From: Stenotrophomonas sp. MYb238
GTDB taxonomy: Bacteria; Pseudomonadota; Gammaproteobacteria; Xanthomonadales; Xanthomonadaceae
NCBI RefSeq assembly: GCF_009496535.1
Contig: NZ_WIDL01000007.1
Location: 62,001 to 126,000 of the forward strand
Direction of reading: 5' to 3'
DNA: 64,000 nucleotides
In this document: in pieces, positions 1 through 9,000 of the stretch
Layout: every line of letters begins with the position of its first letter
How positions within the stretch are numbered: position 1 is the first letter of the stretch
Position numbers and translations under genes: made by a program
Notes under the pieces: model-generated
The model's input: the letters and a program-made list of their open reading frames with translations, nothing else
The model's database searches: none
What the model was told of the DNA's origin: nothing

Positions 1-649
1 CGGCATCGTCGAACGCGGCCAGCTCGGCCGGCGAATATTCGCGCGTGCTGAACACCGTCCACGCGATCGCCGCCAGCAGTACCGCCGAGCCGAAGTAGAA
101 CGCGTAGCGCACCGTGTCCGGCACTTCGCCCGGCGCGGCGGTGTTGGCCACGCCCCGGTGCGCCAGCAGGTAGGGCAGCAGGCTGGCGACGATGGCGCCG
201 ACGCCGATGAAGAAGCTCTGCATCGCATAGCCGGCCGGGCGCTGGCGCGGCGCCAGCTGGTCGCCGACGAAGGCGCGGAACGGCTCCATCGACACGTTGA
301 TCGAGGCGTCCAGCACCCACAGCGTGCCGGCGGCGATCCACAGCGTCGGCGAATTGGGCATCAGCAGCAGCGCCAGCGTGGTCAACACCGCGCCGGCCAT
401 GAAGAACGGCCGGCGCCGACCCCAGCGGGTCCAGGTGCGGTCGGACAGGTAGCCGACCACCGGCTGCACCAGCAACCCGGTCAGCGGCGCGGCGATCCAC
501 AGTCCCGGCACCGCCTCCATCGATGCGCCCAGCGTTTCGAAGATGCGGCTGGCATTGGCGTTCTGCAGCGCGAAGCCGAACTGGATGCCGAGGAACCCGA
601 AACACATGTTCCAGATCTGCCAGAACGACAGCTGCGGTTTGCTTTTCAT
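1..649 (-). CDS. MFS sugar:cation symporter, SLC45/SUT-like (C-terminus outside window)
   Basis: Likely inner-membrane uptake of maltose or a related alpha-glucoside. About 216 N-terminal residues are present and the gene runs off the left edge. The ATG is preceded by a strong purine-rich ribosome site (GGAGGGGGGAAG). The protein opens MKSKPQLSFWQIWNMCFGF and shows several hydrophobic helices. An RWGRRRPF motif sits in the loop after the second helix, as in sucrose/maltose proton symporters of the SLC45/plant SUT group. It is divergent from the GH97 gene, with a palindromic operator between them, and it shares that operator with the receptor and GH13 genes. Family assignment is by motif and context. 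Substrate is inferred from the neighbours. Confidence 0.85.
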   Translation of the reverse strand, partial: MKSKPQLSFWQIWNMCFGFLGIQFGFALQNANASRIFETLGASMEAVPGLWIAAPLTGLLVQPVVGYLSDRTWTRWGRRRPFFMAGAVLTTLALLLMPNSPTLWIAAGTLWVLDASINVSMEPFRAFVGDQLAPRQRPAGYAMQSFFIGVGAIVASLLPYLLAHRGVANTAAPGEVPDTVRYAFYFGSAVLLAAIAWTVFSTREYSPAELAAFDDA

Positions 650-744
650 CAAGCGCTTCCCCCCTCCGGGAATCACGGATGCGATGTGCGGCGCCGATGC
701 GCCCGGGCCATGGTAGAGGCCGCCCGGCGGATGCGCACTGCCGG

Positions 745-758
745 TGCATACGTATTCA
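745..758. promoter_or_regulatory. LacI-type palindromic operator, copy 1
   Basis: TGCATACGTATTCA, a near-perfect palindrome centred on ATACGTAT. It lies in the divergent region between the MFS symporter and the GH97 gene. The same 14 bp recur upstream of the TonB receptor and of the GH13 glucosidase and were seen nowhere else in the window. The half-site form and the gene set fit a LacI-family maltose repressor (MalI/MalR type), whose gene is not in the window. Confidence 0.75.
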
Positions 759-846
759 GTGCCGCTACCGTCAATGACGCTCCGCACCAACTGGAATAGT
801 GGCGGCACCTGCTTCCCGTTCCTGCATTCCGGAGTCGCTACCCGTC

Positions 847-2913
847 ATGGCCGCGCCAAGCCCGTCCTCCCGTCTTTTCCGCATGAAACTCGCCTCCGTC
901 CTGCTGCTGGCCGGCCTTCCCGCCGCGCATGCAGCCGATCTGGCCCGCGTCGGTTCGCCCGGGGAGGTGCTCGCGGTCGCGCTCGAATCGCAGCACGAAG
1001 GGCGCATCGCCTACCGCGTCGAACGCAGGGGCCAGGCGGTGATCGCGCCGTCGCGGCTGGGCTTCCTGCTCGGCGACGGGCGGCTGGAGCGCAACCTCGA
1101 ACTGGTCGGGCAATCCCGCCGCAGCGTCGACGAAACCTGGGAACAGCCCTGGGGCGAGCGCCGCCTGACCCGCAACCACTACAACGAACTGCGCGCCCGC
1201 TTCGCCGAGAAGCCGCTGGATGCGGCCCATCCCGGGCGCCGCTTCGACGTGGTGTTCCGCGTCTACGACGACGGCGTCGGCTTCCGCTACGAATTCCCGC
1301 AGCAGCCGGCGATGCGGGAAGCGCACATCCGCGCGGAGTTGACTGAGTTCGCGCTCGCCCGCCCGGCCACCGCCTGGTGGATTCCCGCCTTCGAGTGGAA
1401 CCGCGAGGAATACCTGTACCAGCGCACGCCGTTGAAGGAAGTGGGCACGGCGCAGACGCCGCTCACCCTGCGCGACGACAGCGGCCTGCACGTCTCCCTG
1501 CACGAAGCGGCGCTGGTGGACTACGCCGGCATGAACCTGGCCCGCGGCGATGGCGACGTGCTGCGCGCCGCGCTCACGCCCGGCAGCGGCGATGCAGCGG
1601 TGGTGCGTGCGCTGCCGTTCGAAACCCCATGGCGCACGATCCAGATCGGCGAACGCGCCGGCGACCTGGCCGAATCCAGCCTGATCCTCAACCTCAACGA
1701 GCCCAATGCCATCGGCGACGTGAGCTGGTTCACGCCGGCCAAGTATGTGGGCGTGTGGTGGTCGCTGCACCTGGAGACCGAGACCTGGGCGACCGGCCCG
1801 AAACACGGCGCCACCACCGCCAACACCCGGCGCTACATCGACTTCGCCGCCGCCAATGGCTTCCGCGGCGTGCTGGTGGAAGGCTGGAACCCCGGCTGGG
1901 ACGGCAACTGGTTCGCCAATGGCTGGGGCTTCGACTTCACCCGCCCCACCGCCGACTTCGACCTGCCGGGGCTGGCGACGTACGCCGCCGGCAAGGGCGT
2001 GCACCTGATCGGCCACCACGAAACCGCCTGCGCGGTGAGCCATTACGAGCGCCAGCTGCCGGCCGCGCTCGACCTGTACGCGCGCAACGGCGTGGACGTG
2101 GTCAAGACCGGCTATGTCTGCGATGCCGGCGACATCCAGCGCCAGGACCGCGCAGGCGGCCCGGTCGTGCGCGAGTGGCACGAAGGCCAGTGGATGAGCA
2201 ACCACCACCTGCGCGTGGTCCAGCAGGCGGCGCAGCGGCACATCGCCATCAACGCGCACGAGCCGATCAAGGACACCGGCCTGCGCCGCACCTGGCCGAA
2301 CTGGGTGTCGCGCGAGGGCGCGCGCGGCATGGAGTTCAACGCCTGGGGCGATCCGCCGAATCCGCCGGGCCACGAGGCCACGCTGGCGTTCACCCGCATG
2401 CTGGCCGGGCCGATGGACTACACCCCCGGCATCCTCAGCCTGAAGGGCCGCAACGGCCTGCCGCTGCGCAGCACCCTGGCCAAGCAGCTGGCGCTGTACG
2501 TGGTGCTGTACAGCCCGATCCAGATGGTGGCCGACCTGCCCGAGCACTACGCGCAGCACCCGGACGCCTTCCGGTTCATCAGGGATGTGGCGGTGGACTG
2601 GGAGGAAAGCCATGTACTGGACGGCGAGGTCGGCCAGTACGTGACCTTCGCGCGCAAGGCGCGCGGCAGCGGCGAATGGTTCATCGGCAGCGTCGGCGAC
2701 GATCACCCGCACACACTGGACACGCCGCTGTCCTTCCTCGAACCGGGCCGCCGCTACCGTGCCGAGATCTACCGCGACGGCGACGGCGCCAACTGGCGCG
2801 ACAAGCCGTTCGCCTTCGTGCGCGAGACCCGGGAAGTCGCCAGCGGCGACCGCATCACCTTGAACCTCGCGCCCGGCGGCGGCGCCGCGATCCGCTTCGT
2901 GCCGCTGGACTGA
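847..2913 (+). CDS. Glycoside hydrolase family 97 alpha-glucosidase (SusB-like), exported
   Basis: Predicted periplasmic hydrolysis of alpha-glucosides such as maltooligosaccharides. The protein has 688 residues with a signal peptide ending about ...LLLAGLPAAHAA; an internal ATG at 883 starts exactly at MKLASVLLL and is an alternative start. All three Glu motifs of the inverting GH97 branch are visible: HHE at E392, AHEP at E472 and RGMEF at E496. The 24-residue spacing of the last two is the same as I recall for Bacteroides SusB. The upstream in-frame ATG at 799 would disrupt the signal peptide and is not preferred. The gene is flanked by maltose-type operators on both sides. The family call is firm. 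Exact substrate is inferred. Confidence 0.93.
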   Translation: MAAPSPSSRLFRMKLASVLLLAGLPAAHAADLARVGSPGEVLAVALESQHEGRIAYRVERRGQAVIAPSRLGFLLGDGRLERNLELVGQSRRSVDETWEQPWGERRLTRNHYNELRARFAEKPLDAAHPGRRFDVVFRVYDDGVGFRYEFPQQPAMREAHIRAELTEFALARPATAWWIPAFEWNREEYLYQRTPLKEVGTAQTPLTLRDDSGLHVSLHEAALVDYAGMNLARGDGDVLRAALTPGSGDAAVVRALPFETPWRTIQIGERAGDLAESSLILNLNEPNAIGDVSWFTPAKYVGVWWSLHLETETWATGPKHGATTANTRRYIDFAAANGFRGVLVEGWNPGWDGNWFANGWGFDFTRPTADFDLPGLATYAAGKGVHLIGHHETACAVSHYERQLPAALDLYARNGVDVVKTGYVCDAGDIQRQDRAGGPVVREWHEGQWMSNHHLRVVQQAAQRHIAINAHEPIKDTGLRRTWPNWVSREGARGMEFNAWGDPPNPPGHEATLAFTRMLAGPMDYTPGILSLKGRNGLPLRSTLAKQLALYVVLYSPIQMVADLPEHYAQHPDAFRFIRDVAVDWEESHVLDGEVGQYVTFARKARGSGEWFIGSVGDDHPHTLDTPLSFLEPGRRYRAEIYRDGDGANWRDKPFAFVRETREVASGDRITLNLAPGGGAAIRFVPLD

Positions 2914-2928
2914 TGCGCACTGCCGCGC

Positions 2929-3007
2929 AGGAGCGCACGTCGGCGCGCTCCTAAACACACCAATCCCATGACCGTCCCACCACCAACGGCGCCCTCGAGG
3001 CGCCGTT
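2929..3007. repeat. Two stem-loops between GH97 and TonB receptor genes
   Basis: The first hairpin (2929-2952, arms AGGAGCGC/GCGCTCCT) resembles a half REP element and lies 15 bp after the GH97 stop. The second (2985-3007) has 9-bp arms AACGGCGCC/GGCGCCGTT around a 5-base loop. Neither has a clear T-tract, so they may slow or stabilise transcript ends rather than act as classic intrinsic terminators. Confidence 0.45.
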
Positions 3008-3057
3008 GCCATCGTTGTCATGCGAAAACCCGGCGCATGCGGCGCAGACCGGCGCAT

Positions 3058-3071
3058 TGAATACGTATGCA
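3058..3071. promoter_or_regulatory. LacI-type palindromic operator, copy 2
   Basis: TGAATACGTATGCA, the exact reverse complement of copies 1 and 3. It sits 139 bp before the TonB receptor ATG. Together with the other copies it predicts one regulator for outer-membrane, inner-membrane and catabolic steps. Confidence 0.75.
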
Positions 3072-3210
3072 GGCCGATTCCACGCCGTTGCCTGCTGATT
3101 ACCATGCATGACAGTCGCAATCAGGCCGCATCGCATCGGCGACGAACGACCGGAATCCAATCCGGCGCACGCACGCAACAACCAAACGACATCACCTGGG
3201 AGAGGGGAGA

Positions 3211-5970
3211 ATGTTGAACACCAAGCGCAACCTGCTGAGCGTGGCGCTCGCGTCCGCGCTGGCCCTGCAGGCCAGCGGCGCCTACGCGCAGAGCACCACC
3301 GACGATGGCCAGAAGAAGGCCGACGCCGTCGACCTGGACACCGTCACCGTTACCGGCATCCGCCGCGGCATCGAGAGCGCGATCTCGGTCAAGCGCGATT
3401 CCACCTCGATCGTCGAGGCCGTCTCGGCCGAGGACATCGGCAAGCTGCCGGACGTGAGCATCGCCGAGTCCATCGCCCGCCTGCCCGGCCTGGCCGCCCA
3501 GCGCGTGGCCGGCCGCGCCCAGGTGATCAGCGTGCGCGGCCTGTCGCCGGACTTCGCCACCACCCTGCTCAACGGCCGCGAGATGGTCAGCACCGGCGAC
3601 AACCGCAGCGTCGAATTCGACCAGTACCCGTCCGAGCTGATCAGCGGCGTCACCGTGTACAAGACCCCCGACGCCGGCCTGGTCGGCCAGGGCCTGTCCG
3701 GCACGCTGGACATGCAGACCGTGCGCCCGCTCAGCTACGGCGAGCGCGTGATCGCCGTCAGCGGCCGCTACCAGAAGAACTCGCTGGGCAAAGCCGCCGG
3801 CGTCGACCCTTACGGCAACCGCTTCAACGTCAGCTTCGTGGACAAGTTCGCCGACGACACCCTCGGACTGGCCGTCGGCTATTCGCATTCGGACATGGCC
3901 AAGCAGGAGAACCAGGTCGGCCTGTACGAGCCCTGGCAGGCCATTGGCGACAACTGGCGTCCGGGCGTGGCTGCCGGCACGTTCTATTCCGACGGCATCA
4001 AGGCGCTGCGCCGCACCGGCAACGCCAGGCGCGACGGGGTGATGGCCACCGTGCAGTTCCGCCCGAACAACGCCTGGACCAGCACGCTCGACGCCTTCTA
4101 CACCAAGGCCAAGGAATACGACACCGCCAACCAGATGGAAATCCACCTGGGCGACTACAACGGCGGCTATGACCGCCTGCAGGTCAGCGACGCCCTGATC
4201 AAGGACGGCACCTTCGTCGGCGGCACCGCGCACAACGTCTATCCGCTGGTGCGCGGCATGTACAACCACCGCGAGGACAGCATCAAGGCCTTCGGCTGGA
4301 ACAACGAATTCACCTTCGGCGAGGTGCGCCTGGTGGCCGATGTCAGCTGGTCCAAGGCCGAGCGCGACGAGATCAACCTGGAAAACAACCTGCAGTTGCT
4401 GCCGGCGCCACAGCTGGATTCGGTGAAGCTGAACTTCGCCGGCGGCAGCTTCCCGCAGTTCACCCCGGGCCTGGACTATTCCGACGCCAGCAAGCTGTAC
4501 CTGACCAACACCATCTACGGTTCGGGCTATGGCAAGACACCGCATGTGGACGACGAACTGAAGGGCTTCAAGCTGGCGGTCAACTTCCCGGCACCGGCAG
4601 GCTTGAGCTGGTTCACCGACGTCGATGCAGGCGTCAATTACGCCGACCGCAGCAAGGACAAGACCCAGGCCGAGGGCAACATCAACCTCGGCGCGCAGGG
4701 CGTGACCAGCATCGCATCCGAATTCCAGTACAAGCCGGTCAACCTGGGCTTCGCCGGCGCCGGCTACATTCCGGCCTGGAACGTACCGGCCGCCGTCGCC
4801 AAATACATGGTGTTCAATCCGACCACCACCGAGAGCTACCTGATTCCCAAGCAGTGGACGGTGGACGAGGAGATCACCACCACCTTCCTGCGCGCCAACA
4901 TCAGCACGCAGATCGGCTCGGTCCCGGTGCGCGGCAACATCGGCATCCAGGCGCAGCACGTGCGCCAGTCGTCCAGCTCGAACTACTGGGATGGCGGGCA
5001 GCCGGTCGGCAGCCAGGTCATCCCGATCAACGAAGGCAAGAGCTACCTCGACTTCCTGCCCAGCCTGAACCTTGCCTTCGAGCTGCCGGCCGAGAACACG
5101 GTCCGCTTCGCGATGGCCCGCCAGGTCGCGCGCCCGCGCGTGGACGAACTGCGCGCGTCGATGGAATTCGGCGTGGATACCAACACCGGCAAGCCTGGCG
5201 CCAGCGGCGGCAACCCCAACCTGGACCCGTGGGTGGCCAACGCGGTCGACCTGTCCTGGGAAAAATACTTCGGCAACAAGGCCTATGTGGCCGCCGCGGT
5301 GTTCTACAAGGACCTGAAGACCTACATCTACACCGAGAAACGCGACGGCTACGACTTCACCCAGCAGGTCGACGCGTGGCTGGAAGCCAACGGCGTCACC
5401 CTGCCGCCGGGCATCGTGGTGGACAAGACCGGCTACTACACCGCGCCGTTCAACGGCAGCGGCGGCAGCCTGCGCGGCGCGGAACTGACCGCTTCGCTGC
5501 CGCTGGACCTGTTCACCGATGCCCTGCGCGGCTTCGGCATGGTGGCCAGCGCCAGCTTCAACGACAGCGACATCACCATCCCGCCGGATCCGGGCACAGT
5601 CTCCAGCGTCGGCAGCGATCCGATCATGCTGCCGGGCCTGTCCAAGCGCGTGTACAACTTCACCGCCTACTACGAGAACGACGGCTTCGAAGTGCGCCTG
5701 AACCAGCGCAGGCGCTCGGACTTCATCGGCGAGATCGGCAACTTCAACGGCAACCGCACCCTGCGCTACGTCAAGGGCGAGAACGTGCTGGACGCGCAGA
5801 TCGGCTACAGCTTCGGCGACGGCACGATGTTCAGGGGCCTGAGCCTGTTCCTGCAGGCCAGCAACCTGACCAACTCCAGATACGAGACCTATGCCGGCAG
5901 CAAGGACCGCCCGCTGGAAACCGTGGAATGGGGCCGCAGCTACCAGATCGGCGTGAACTACAAGTTCTGA
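3211..5970 (+). CDS. TonB-dependent receptor for alpha-glucosides (Caulobacter MalA-like)
   Basis: Outer-membrane active transporter of 919 residues. A signal peptide ends at AYAQ. The TonB box is DTVTVTG, and the plug domain follows (about residues 60-170) with IVEAVSAEDIGKLPDVSIAE and the SVRGL and NGREM segments typical of the large Xanthomonadaceae/Caulobacter carbohydrate receptors. The 22-strand barrel ends in the aromatic ...YQIGVNYKF, with a terminal Phe for BAM recognition. A strong GGAGAGGGGAGA site touches the ATG. Position between two alpha-glucosidase genes and a shared operator suggest maltodextrin import. The receptor class is certain. The ligand is inferred from context. Confidence 0.93.
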   Translation: MLNTKRNLLSVALASALALQASGAYAQSTTDDGQKKADAVDLDTVTVTGIRRGIESAISVKRDSTSIVEAVSAEDIGKLPDVSIAESIARLPGLAAQRVAGRAQVISVRGLSPDFATTLLNGREMVSTGDNRSVEFDQYPSELISGVTVYKTPDAGLVGQGLSGTLDMQTVRPLSYGERVIAVSGRYQKNSLGKAAGVDPYGNRFNVSFVDKFADDTLGLAVGYSHSDMAKQENQVGLYEPWQAIGDNWRPGVAAGTFYSDGIKALRRTGNARRDGVMATVQFRPNNAWTSTLDAFYTKAKEYDTANQMEIHLGDYNGGYDRLQVSDALIKDGTFVGGTAHNVYPLVRGMYNHREDSIKAFGWNNEFTFGEVRLVADVSWSKAERDEINLENNLQLLPAPQLDSVKLNFAGGSFPQFTPGLDYSDASKLYLTNTIYGSGYGKTPHVDDELKGFKLAVNFPAPAGLSWFTDVDAGVNYADRSKDKTQAEGNINLGAQGVTSIASEFQYKPVNLGFAGAGYIPAWNVPAAVAKYMVFNPTTTESYLIPKQWTVDEEITTTFLRANISTQIGSVPVRGNIGIQAQHVRQSSSSNYWDGGQPVGSQVIPINEGKSYLDFLPSLNLAFELPAENTVRFAMARQVARPRVDELRASMEFGVDTNTGKPGASGGNPNLDPWVANAVDLSWEKYFGNKAYVAAAVFYKDLKTYIYTEKRDGYDFTQQVDAWLEANGVTLPPGIVVDKTGYYTAPFNGSGGSLRGAELTASLPLDLFTDALRGFGMVASASFNDSDITIPPDPGTVSSVGSDPIMLPGLSKRVYNFTAYYENDGFEVRLNQRRRSDFIGEIGNFNGNRTLRYVKGENVLDAQIGYSFGDGTMFRGLSLFLQASNLTNSRYETYAGSKDRPLETVEWGRSYQIGVNYKF

Positions 5971-5999
5971 TCCGCCGCCGGCTGTTCCGCGACACCACG

Positions 6000-6026
6000 G
6001 CCCGCTGCGCAAGCAGCGGGCTTTTT
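6000..6026 (+). terminator. Intrinsic terminator after the TonB receptor gene
   Basis: A 9-bp perfect stem (GCCCGCTGC/GCAGCGGGC) with a GCAA tetraloop is followed by five T. It lies 30 bp after the receptor stop codon. Confidence 0.9.
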
Positions 6027-6089
6027 CGTGCCCGGTGTGTGTGCCATCGAGCCATCGAACGGATGCGAACCGTCGCCCCATGTTCTTCC

Positions 6090-7094
6090 GTAGGAGCGAC
6101 TTCAGTCGCGAAAGAGCCTTCCGCGCGATGCCCCGGTCGCGACTGAAGTCGCTCCTACGAAGAGCACCATTGCCTGCACGGGTCCTATCCGTGGCCGACG
6201 CGCAGGCAGCAGACCTTTTGTGCGTGGAGTGCTGGATGCGGAGAATGCCTTGGATTGGACGCCGCAATATCCAACGAAGATGCCAGCAGATAGAGCAGCA
6301 ACTGGCTCACCTTCCCTGCCCTCGTAGGAACGACTTCAGTCGCGAAGGAGCCTTCCACGCAATGCCTTGGTCGCGACTGAAGTCGCTCCTACGAAGAGCG
6401 CCACCGCCTGCACCGCTCCTATCCATGGCCGACGCGCAGGCAGTAGACCATTCGTGCGTGGGTGCTGGGTACGGAGAGTACCTTGGATTGGACACCGCAA
6501 TTTCCAACGAAGATGCCATCAGATAGAGCAGCAACCGGCTCACCCTCCCTGCCCTCGTAGGAGCGACTTCAGTCGCGAAGGAGCCTTCCGCGCAATCCCC
6601 CGGTCGCGACTGAAGTCGCTCCTACGAAGAGCGCCATCGCCTGCACGGGTCTTATCCGTGACCGACGCGCAGGCAGCAGACCTTTCGTGCGTGGAGTGCT
6701 GGATGCGGAGAATGCCTTGGATTGGACACCGCGATATCCAACGACAAGATGCGGCACACAGAGCAGCACCCGGCTCACCCTCCCTGCTCTCGTAGGAGCG
6801 ACTTCAGTCGCGAAGGGGCCTTCCGCGCAATCCTCGGTCGCGACTGAAGTCGCTCCTACGAAGAGCGCAATCACCTGCACTGGCCCTATTCGTGACTGCC
6901 ATGAAGGCAGCAGGCCTTTCGTGCGTGGGGTGCTGGGCACGGAGAGTGTCTTGGACTTAACACCGCAATATCCAACGACAAGACGCGGCAGACAGAGCAG
7001 CGCCCGGCTTCGCCCTTCCTGCGTTCGTAGGAGCGACTTCAGTCGCGAAGGAGCCTTCCACACAATCCCCGGTCGCGACTTAAGTCGCTCCTAC
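6090..7094. repeat. Tandem array of 234-bp units, each with a REP doublet (5 copies)
   Basis: REP doublets start at 6090, 6324, 6557, 6792 and 7027, giving a period of 233-235 bp. Each doublet is 68-69 bp: GTAGGAGCGACTTCAGTCGC, a short spacer, then its reverse complement. The ~165 bp between doublets are also conserved from unit to unit, so this is a true tandem amplification and not five independent insertions. Each linker carries a second dyad, TTGGAT...ATCCAA. This explains the ~1.1 kb without genes between the receptor and GH13 genes. Open frames across it are repeat translations, not genes. No RAYT transposase is in the window. Confidence 0.95.
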
Positions 7095-7198
7095 GAAGAG
7101 CGTGCCATCCGTGCACCCACGTGCGTTCCAAGCGACGCCCAGCAAAATGGGCGGAGATCGCTCTTCGCCCTGCTCCACCGCGTCGTCTATCGAACCGG

Positions 7199-8824
7199 TC
7201 AGCCTCGCCGTGCGCAGTACACCGCGTGCGCCGGCAACACCAGTTCGCCGCCATCGGCACGACCAGAGACGGGGCCGGGCACGTGCAGCGCCTGCCATCG
7301 GCCGGCCGGCAGCGCGTGCCGCACCGGTGCGGACGACAGGTTGAAGGCCAGCAGCAGGGTCTCGCCGTCCAGCGAGCGCTCGAACAGCAGCACCGGTTCT
7401 GCGCTGTCGAGGAAACGGATCGCGCCGCCCGTTAGGGCGGGCTGCGTGTGGCGCCAGGCCAGGAACGCGCGGAAGGCATTGAGCACCGAATCCGGGTCGG
7501 CTTCCTGCGCCTGAACCGACAGCGCGCGGTGCTCGGCCGGGATCGGCAGCCATGGCCGGCCGCTGCTGAAACCGGCCAGTTCGTCGCCGGTCCATGGCAT
7601 CGGCGTGCGGCAGCCGTCGCGGCCCTTGAAGTTCGGCCAGAAGGTGATGCCGTAGGGATCGCGCAGCGCCTCGAACGGCACGTCGGCTTCACCCAGGCCC
7701 AGTTCCTCGCCCTGGTAGATGCAGACCGAACCGCGCAACGAGCACACCAGCGCGGCCAGCATCTTGGCCATCGCCGGCTCGGCCGAGGTGCCGGCCGGGC
7801 GGTTGCCCCAGCGCGTCACCGCGCGCTGCACGTCGTGGTTGGACACGGCCCAGCACGGCCAGCCATCGCGCATCGTCGCTTCCAGCTTCTCCACCGTGGC
7901 GCGGATGTAGCCGGCGCTGTAGTCGTCCACCAGCAGCTCGAAGCTGTAGCCCATGTGCAGGCGGCCCGGCGCGGTGTATTCGGCGGTGGTCGCCAGCGAA
8001 TCCTCCGAGGAAATCTCGCCCAGCGTCACCGCGCCGGGGTACTGGTCCAGCAGCGCGCGCAGGCGCTCGAGGAAGCCGACGTTCTCCGGCCGGGTGTTGT
8101 TGTAGTAGTGGTACTGGAACGCATACGGGTTGTCCGGGCTGAAGCCGCGGCCGACGCGCTCGCTCTCCGGCTTGGCCGGGTTGTCGCGCAGCTGCGCGTC
8201 GTGGAAACAGAAGTTGATCGAATCCAGGCGGAAGCCATCGACGCCGCGGTCCAGCCAGAACGTCACGTAGTCCAGCGTGGCCTGCTGCACCGCCGGGTTG
8301 TGGAAGTTCAGGTCCGGTTGCGAGGACAGGAAGTTGTGCAGGTAGTACTGGCGCCGGCGCGGCTCCCACTTCCAGGCCACGCCGCCGAAGATCGACAGCC
8401 AGTTGTTGGGCGGCGTGCCATCGGCGCGCGCGTCGGCCCACACGTACCAGTCGGCCCTGGGGTTGTCGCGGTTCTGCCGGCTTTCGCGGAACCAGTCGTG
8501 CTGGTCGGAGGTGTGGCTGAACACCTGGTCGATCATCACCTTCAGGCCCAGCGCATGCGCCTTCGCCAGCAGGCGGTCGAAGTCGTCCAGGGTGCCGAAC
8601 AGCGGATCGACGTCGCGCTGGTCGGCGATGTCGTAGCCGAAATCGGCCATCGGCGAGCGGAAGAATGGCGATACCCAGATCGCATCCACGCCCAGCGAGG
8701 CGACATAGTCGAGCCGGTCGATGATGCCCGGCAGGTCGCCGACGCCGTCGCCGTCGGTGTCCAGGAAGCTGCGCGGGTAGATCTGGTAGATGACGGCGCC
8801 CCGCCACCAGGGAGTGTTCGACAT
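7199..8824 (-). CDS. GH13 alpha-glucosidase / oligo-1,6-glucosidase-like, cytoplasmic
   Basis: Releases glucose from imported maltose or maltooligosaccharides. The 541 residues have no signal peptide, and the N-terminus WWRGAVIYQIYPRSF is that of the GH13 maltase group. The catalytic set is complete: nucleophile D201 in GVDGFRLDS, acid/base E270 in VTLGEISSED, and transition-state stabiliser D331 in SNHDVQR. The calcium/B-domain region (DGDGVGD) and a C-terminal beta domain follow. The gene is on the minus strand with a maltose-type operator 89-102 bp upstream of its ATG. It closes the locus that begins with the GH97 and receptor genes. Specificity for alpha-1,4 versus alpha-1,6 bonds cannot be read with certainty. 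Confidence 0.94.
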   Translation of the reverse strand: MSNTPWWRGAVIYQIYPRSFLDTDGDGVGDLPGIIDRLDYVASLGVDAIWVSPFFRSPMADFGYDIADQRDVDPLFGTLDDFDRLLAKAHALGLKVMIDQVFSHTSDQHDWFRESRQNRDNPRADWYVWADARADGTPPNNWLSIFGGVAWKWEPRRRQYYLHNFLSSQPDLNFHNPAVQQATLDYVTFWLDRGVDGFRLDSINFCFHDAQLRDNPAKPESERVGRGFSPDNPYAFQYHYYNNTRPENVGFLERLRALLDQYPGAVTLGEISSEDSLATTAEYTAPGRLHMGYSFELLVDDYSAGYIRATVEKLEATMRDGWPCWAVSNHDVQRAVTRWGNRPAGTSAEPAMAKMLAALVCSLRGSVCIYQGEELGLGEADVPFEALRDPYGITFWPNFKGRDGCRTPMPWTGDELAGFSSGRPWLPIPAEHRALSVQAQEADPDSVLNAFRAFLAWRHTQPALTGGAIRFLDSAEPVLLFERSLDGETLLLAFNLSSAPVRHALPAGRWQALHVPGPVSGRADGGELVLPAHAVYCARRG

Positions 8825-8912
8825 CGAGCGCCCCTCCGGGCTGTGCGTGCCCGCGGCGGGGCATGGATGAACCCGGCCAGCTTAGCTGCGGCACCGGAGC
8901 CATGGAGCGCTG

Positions 8913-8926
8913 TGCATACGTATTCA
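8913..8926. promoter_or_regulatory. LacI-type palindromic operator, copy 3
   Basis: TGCATACGTATTCA, identical in all 14 bases to copy 1, upstream of the minus-strand GH13 gene. It is also about 75 bp upstream of ispB, but ispB has its own -10 element and no reason to share the regulon. Confidence 0.75.
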
Positions 8927-8968
8927 CGGCCGCGCGGGCGCTCACGCCCGGTCGTCGGCGGCACCGCC

Positions 8969-8974
8969 TATAAT
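8969..8974 (+). promoter_or_regulatory. Consensus -10 element of the ispB promoter
   Basis: A perfect TATAAT lies 26 bp before the ispB ATG in very GC-rich DNA. No good -35 hexamer is seen 17 bp upstream. The resulting 5' leader would be short, under 20 nt. Confidence 0.6.
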
Positions 8975-9000
8975 TCCCCCACGCCCCCCGACGCTACCGC

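Noticed and set aside
6090-7094. CRISPR array
   Set aside because: Whole 234-bp units repeat, linkers are conserved and not unique spacers, and no cas genes are present; the same holds for the 168-bp array.
6035-7514. Several open frames of 78-275 codons across the 6-7 kb array
   Set aside because: They translate the REP units on both strands (repeating SDFSREGAF- and VGATSVA-like strings), have no ribosome sites, and overlap each other.
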